A stretch of DNA of 64,000 nt from Acanthochromis polyacanthus (lineage: Eukaryota; Chordata; Actinopteri; Pomacentridae). Below, piece after piece: positions 59,110 through 64,000 of the stretch; position 1 is the first letter of the stretch, and each line of letters opens with the position of its first letter. The notes beneath the pieces were generated by a model. The model searched no databases. It was not told where the DNA came from and saw nothing but the letters and a program-made list of their open reading frames with translations. Position numbers and translations under genes: made by a program. The DNA lies in contig NC_067119.1 of assembly GCF_021347895.1 (NCBI RefSeq), positions 9,064,534-9,128,533 of the forward strand. The letters run 5' to 3'.

Positions 59110-62100
59110 CTAAAGACTCTATGATTCATCATGTTTTTGGAGAGCAATTAAAAGGATTTATCTACCAAGTTTTGCCAGGATAGAATTTTAAAAACTAGCA
59201 TCTTATTCTTGAAAACTGTGTCATCAGGGACACCTCAGCCAACAATAGGATTCATTATAAAGTCAGCCAGTGCAGTGTAATAGATAAAATATGTACGCAA
59301 CCTATTCTGGGAAGTCTCCAGTGGTTATATACTGCATGTACACATATACATGAAAGCATACAAAATGAGTCAAAATTAAATATGCTTTCACACAAGCAGA
59401 AACATACAAACAAACGCATACACACTCCCACCCCCAGGCCCCTTGTTGGTCGATGCTATGACTAATTGATACGCCAACATGTTGTTACACGACCAAGTCA
59501 ATCAAGAACAGTGGATGAGACTTCATACCATGAGCTGCAATACACACATCTAAATGGGACATCACAACGTCAACTCTAGACCAAATATATACAAGAACAC
59601 AATTTATTGCACCATAAAAATGGCGTGGCTGTAAAATATCGATTTTGACTGATATGCACTTATAGTTGGATTAAAAACTTCTAATTCACCAAAACTACAT
59701 TGTAAAGCATTTCAAAATGATTCCACAGAGGCTATAGTTGACTTTTCAATAGACATTTAGCACAGAAAATCTTTTCAATTATTATTATTATATCATTATT
59801 TTTTTTTACTTTGGATTGAAAAGATTGACCTTCTTACAAATAAATCAAGGTTGATTTACTTTGCAATGATTCTTCCAAGTGCAATGTCACAGGATTTAGT
59901 ATGGTTATCACCTCAAAATAGAAGAATATCAGATAAACATGAGATCATTTGCCTTTGTGGACAATACTGATGCATGCCTTAATGATTTTTTATTTTTGCA
60001 ACAGTGTTGGACTGTGTTTGATAGAATTTCCTCACAAAGATTCAAGGTTACTTCTGTTTTTAAAGTAGATCAAACTTATTCTACCTGCCCTGTCTTGTCT
60101 CCTAACTCCTTCACTTTTATCTACTGCTGCACTTTTCATTTCTCTTTGCAACTCCATTCCCCTTCAATCAATCCCCACTTTTTAAAGAAAAGCTTTGATA
60201 AGGAAGAAAATAGGATTTTCTCATTATTCATTTTGCACTTAGTCTCTTGGGTTTGCCTTTATTTTATCTCAACTCTTATAAGAATGCAAGTTTCATACAT
60301 GCTTCTCAGGCTGTGTGTGAGAAATGCAGAGTAAAGGATGCACAACTCCCCCAACATAATAAAAAAAAGCATAATAATGCCCCAAAAAAGTGCAAAAACA
60401 GCAATAATGATAATAAATATATCAGTGAGGGTGCTGAAGTGTCCATATGTGTGTGTCAGTTTGTGTGTGTATAACCAGGGGGCTTTAGCAGCTTACTGGC
60501 CCCCCTCCCAGCTTTAGACAGGCACAGGAATTAGACAGACTGTGGGAATTCTTACTGGGATTCAAATCACCAGCTCCTAATCAGAAACGGAAAAAAAAGA
60601 AGAAATGGTAAATCCACCGAACTGTGCGTTTCAGTGTGAGCGCAGTGTGTGTGTGCACGTGTGTGCGTACGAGAGAAAGAATAAGAATTACGTAATAATC
60701 CAGTCCGTTTAACTCCCATCCTGACATTATAGAGAGGCTTAGAGCTTTGGAGTTGTGTGTCAAGATACGCACGTATGTATGAGTGAGCAAGAAAAAATGG
60801 ATCACGCACACTCTTGTGAAAAAATTAACATCACTACACTTCAGTAGTGCTGTCAAAAAAAAAAAATCAAAAATAGCATGAGACTCACATTTAACCAGAG
60901 TGTATGGTCCCCTGAGAGTGCTGCAATCGTATGTGTGGCATGCATGTATGCCTCGTGCATGTCATTAAATGGGTAAACCTCTTTACTGTATGAATAATAA
61001 AGAGCTCTTTCTAAATGCCCAATGCCGGGTTGGCTGGTGATGACTTGCCAATTTAAAGGCTGAATATGATAAGGTTGCTTCTTATCAATGGAAAATCACG
61101 AGTGGCTTTTCCTCCTGTGGAGTGTACGCTCTGAATCAATGCACATGGTAATCTATGGAGAGAGTATCACTATCAATGAATGCAGACACACTGGCACGGC
61201 CTCAGTAGCACAACAGCTTAATTCAAATGTCAATTCTCCAGACTGCAGACTGGGCACTCAGTCACATTTACTGAACTGATGTGTCTGAAGTGCTCGCAGT
61301 TATTATGCTATGTTTGATTCTTTTCAGAATCGTGTCCACACTCTCAAAGATGTGTGAAAAGTAAAACCAAGCCAGGCCTACATATAGTAATAATCATTCT
61401 TTCTGCAAATGAGTATTACAGCATCGTTAATATTCTCAAGTGAAACCCTCAGATGAAGATCTTAATGCTCAACATTTAAAGGTCCTCTTTGGTTATTAAT
61501 TAAACCCCTAAAAACTCATTTCTGGGTTTCAAAGTTAAATAATTAGAACGTTTTTTTCATTAAAACCAATAATTTCCTACTTTAAAATAACTACAGCATT
61601 GTTCCCTCTAGAATGTGCAGTCCTCACCTCTTTCTCCATTCAACCCTCCCAAGTTTGAGCACACCAGCTCACCTACAACCCTGCACAAACACTATGTGGT
61701 TACTTTGAATGCAGACAGCGGATGCGCGAGTACTCCTCTGCTCTGGTAGGTGTTTCTGAATGTCTGGCCGTAACGTTGCACTTTTTACAGGATATAGCAG
61801 CTGCTTCCAGTTTGGGCTGTAACAACGAGACGATGTCATTATTCTGAAGATGCATTTAAAACACAAGACTTCTGGAGAAATCACTGTGTTTAGGCACTGA
61901 TAGACTGGTGGAAATGAAAGCAATTTATAAGTCATGCAGTAACTATTTGAAACAAAACTCTTTTGATGATGAATAATAAAAGGTGTGTACAATCCAAGAA
62001 TCTCTCCATAAAAGCATCTCCTCATGACAAGCGTTCAGTTTAAGCTCTATTAATTTTTTCTGGCACATGTGCAGTCAGTGTGTTTGCAGTGTGGACTCTT

Positions 62101-63200
62101 GTTGACTTGGGAAGATGACAAAACCTATCTCACCAAAAACTGGCCCCAAAATCAGTTGTAATAATAAGTTGTAATATTTAAGTTTTTCATCCATAGATGT
62201 TCTAATTGATTCTGAAGAATAATACTGATATGGAAAAGCCCTTCCCCAAGAGTTGACAGGATTGGTTCCTCAGCTTTGTTACACATGAAACCTCTGGAAG
62301 TCTGAATCTATGTTTCTGAGACTGTTGTTAGTACACCGCAGTCTGTAAGGTGGAAATGCTCAGCCATGGCAATGACTGCTTATTTCACTCATGATGTATT
62401 TTTCAGCATATAAAACAAGGTAAAAAATAATTGACCAGTGACTATTTAATTCAGTGAAAGAGAGCCTTCGTGTGGATTTGATTGCTGAACCGGACAGCTC
62501 TGGGTATTCTGCCCTCAAGTCTACAAGTGGGGGGAAGTCCAGATATTAGAAATCACTTTTCATCTTGTTCACAGATTCTGTAACCCAAATAATTTCCCTC
62601 TACCACACCCAATACCCACAAGCTCTTTTCCCAATCAGGGTGTGACTCAGCAGCAATCTTTGCCCACGGCAAAGAATGTACACTTAGACACACGCCTGAC
62701 TTTCCACTGCATCTAATGAGTGCTGTTAGCTCCCTGTGAGATGATGACAAATTGATGGAAGGATTTACATTATTGCCCAATTCATAAAAGACTCCAAACC
62801 ACAGACAAACCTCAGGCTTGCTTCAATCACTACAGCTTAGTGATGCCCGAGGAAAACAATTTTCTATGAAATATTTCAAAATAGAATAAACCAAAGACAA
62901 GACATAATTTAAAGACAGAGGCTTTATAAAAAAAAAAAAAAGCAAAAATCTCCATTTCAAGGTCACTGTCATCCAGAGCAGTCAACTGCAGTATATATGT
63001 TTTAGTGTTATTTCATACAGTGGTTTTGAGTATCATTCTTCCTCTTCTGACTCAGTTACCCACTACAACAGGTCTGGTAGATTTTCTCTAGTAATACAAT
63101 GTGTCATTTCGTGGCTCAGAGTAGCTTTACAGGGTTTGAGCAGAGTTGTAGGTGAGAAGGACGAAGAGGCAGGGACTTTACAGGTCATTTTAAGACAAAT

Positions 63201-63228
63201 TATGTATTTAGAAGATTCTAAATACATA
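63201..63228. repeat. Perfect 28-bp palindrome
   Basis: Arms tatgtatttagaa and ttctaaatacata pair perfectly around a GA loop. AT-rich; could be chance or a small transposon end. Confidence 0.6.
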
Positions 63229-63536
63229 ACTTTATAATTCACAAAGATCAGTTTTTAGGAGATAAATTAATGACCAGAGAGAGACTTTAAAGAAGGTAAT
63301 CTGGATCCACACAAAAATTTAATAGACCACTTCTCCACCAAGTTCAACTGGGTAGATAAACGCACAGACAAACAAGCAGCAGAGAAAACAAAGCATACCT
63401 CTGTCTTGGCAAATGTACAAACAGCACAGAATACATACCTCTGCCTCGGCTCTTGCCGTGGCGGAGCAAAGAACAACAGATGTTAGAACGCATGGGCTGC
63501 TTGATCTTGAAAAACAACAAAGCGTCTATAACCTAC

Positions 63537-63665
63537 CTGTAGGAAATGTGTAAAGGGGATGTTGGACTATCCTCTGTCTTCCTCTCTCTCTTCTTTCGTC
63601 TCTTCTCAGCTTAAGTCCAAGGTTGCCTTTTGCCAGCTTTCTTCATGACTGGAATAAGACTGTAC
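63537..63665 (-). other. taok3: Candidate non-coding 5' exon of taok3
   Basis: On the minus strand a strong pyrimidine-rich acceptor (ttctttccctcatctgtctcag) precedes 63665, and a strong donor (cctacag|gtaggt) follows 63537, bounding 129 nt. It lies 5' of the coding exons in the correct order. It holds an ATG opening only an 11-codon frame. Splice-site reading only; the promoter may lie beyond the right edge. Confidence 0.4.
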
Positions 63666-64000
63666 CTGAGACAGATGAGGGAAAGAAACCAAAAAAGATA
63701 AAGGTTAGATGGTTGATTACAATTAAATCATTACAAGTTAAATACATTATAAAATTGTGAAATGGTTTCCGACTTTTTCACACTTCATACACTGAACACT
63801 TACTAGATTCATGAAGAAATGTTCAACAGTTTGAGCACTTTTTGACAAAAATCATCATTAGTTGAAGTACATGGCACCTACTACACGATCCTCACTATCC
63901 TTATACTGCAGTTTCTCTTGTACCTTGTGTCTGATAGCGATCTAGAGCAGTTTTCAGCTGAGCGCAACTTTATGCTTGTATTTTAATCTTTTTTTAACTG

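Overview
The window is vertebrate nuclear DNA, most likely from a ray-finned (percomorph-like) fish. It has multi-exon genes with GT-AG introns, AT-rich introns full of decayed DNA transposons and LINE scraps, long (CA)n/(GT)n arrays, and repeat motifs typical of teleosts. The species cannot be named from the sequence. Nothing bacterial, plasmid-like or CRISPR-like is present.

Three protein genes are present, in the order VSIG10 (minus), PEBP1 (plus), TAOK3 (minus). This matches the neighbourhood I recall for human 12q24.23. (1) About 1-11,400 holds the 5' two thirds of vsig10, a signal peptide plus immunoglobulin-domain membrane protein. Its fourth Ig exon runs off the left edge. (2) 13,725-16,362 is complete pebp1 (Raf kinase inhibitor protein): four exons, 187 aa. 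(3) 17,822-54,583 is the complete coding region of taok3, a Ste20-family (TAO) kinase: 19 exons that join in phase to a 900-aa protein, with a probable further non-coding 5' exon near 63.6 kb. pebp1 and taok3 are convergent, and their predicted poly(A) signals are about 85 bp apart. vsig10 and pebp1 are divergent across about 2.6 kb that holds a probable solo LTR.

Between the exons, the window contains several repeat families: a 908-bp TTAA-flanked element with perfect 18-bp inverted ends in vsig10; a near-perfect foldback element of about 396 bp in taok3; at least seven copies of one 0.3-1 kb dispersed family, in both orientations; the same degenerate AT-rich tandem repeat in both vsig10 and pebp1 introns; LINE fragments; and hAT-like and other teleost repeats.

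Functionally, TAOK3 and PEBP1 both touch MAP-kinase signalling: TAO kinases act upstream of p38/JNK, and PEBP1 restrains RAF-MEK-ERK. The adjacency is probably inherited synteny, not an operon-like unit. The most interesting observation is an unannotated candidate alternative first exon inside taok3 (26,470-26,557). It sits next to a GC-rich, CpG-bearing segment and would splice in frame to the coiled-coil exons, giving a kinase-less TAOK3 of about 484 aa. Other leads are a 28-codon upstream ORF whose stop overlaps the taok3 start codon (TAATG) and an optimal-context upstream ORF in the vsig10 leader.
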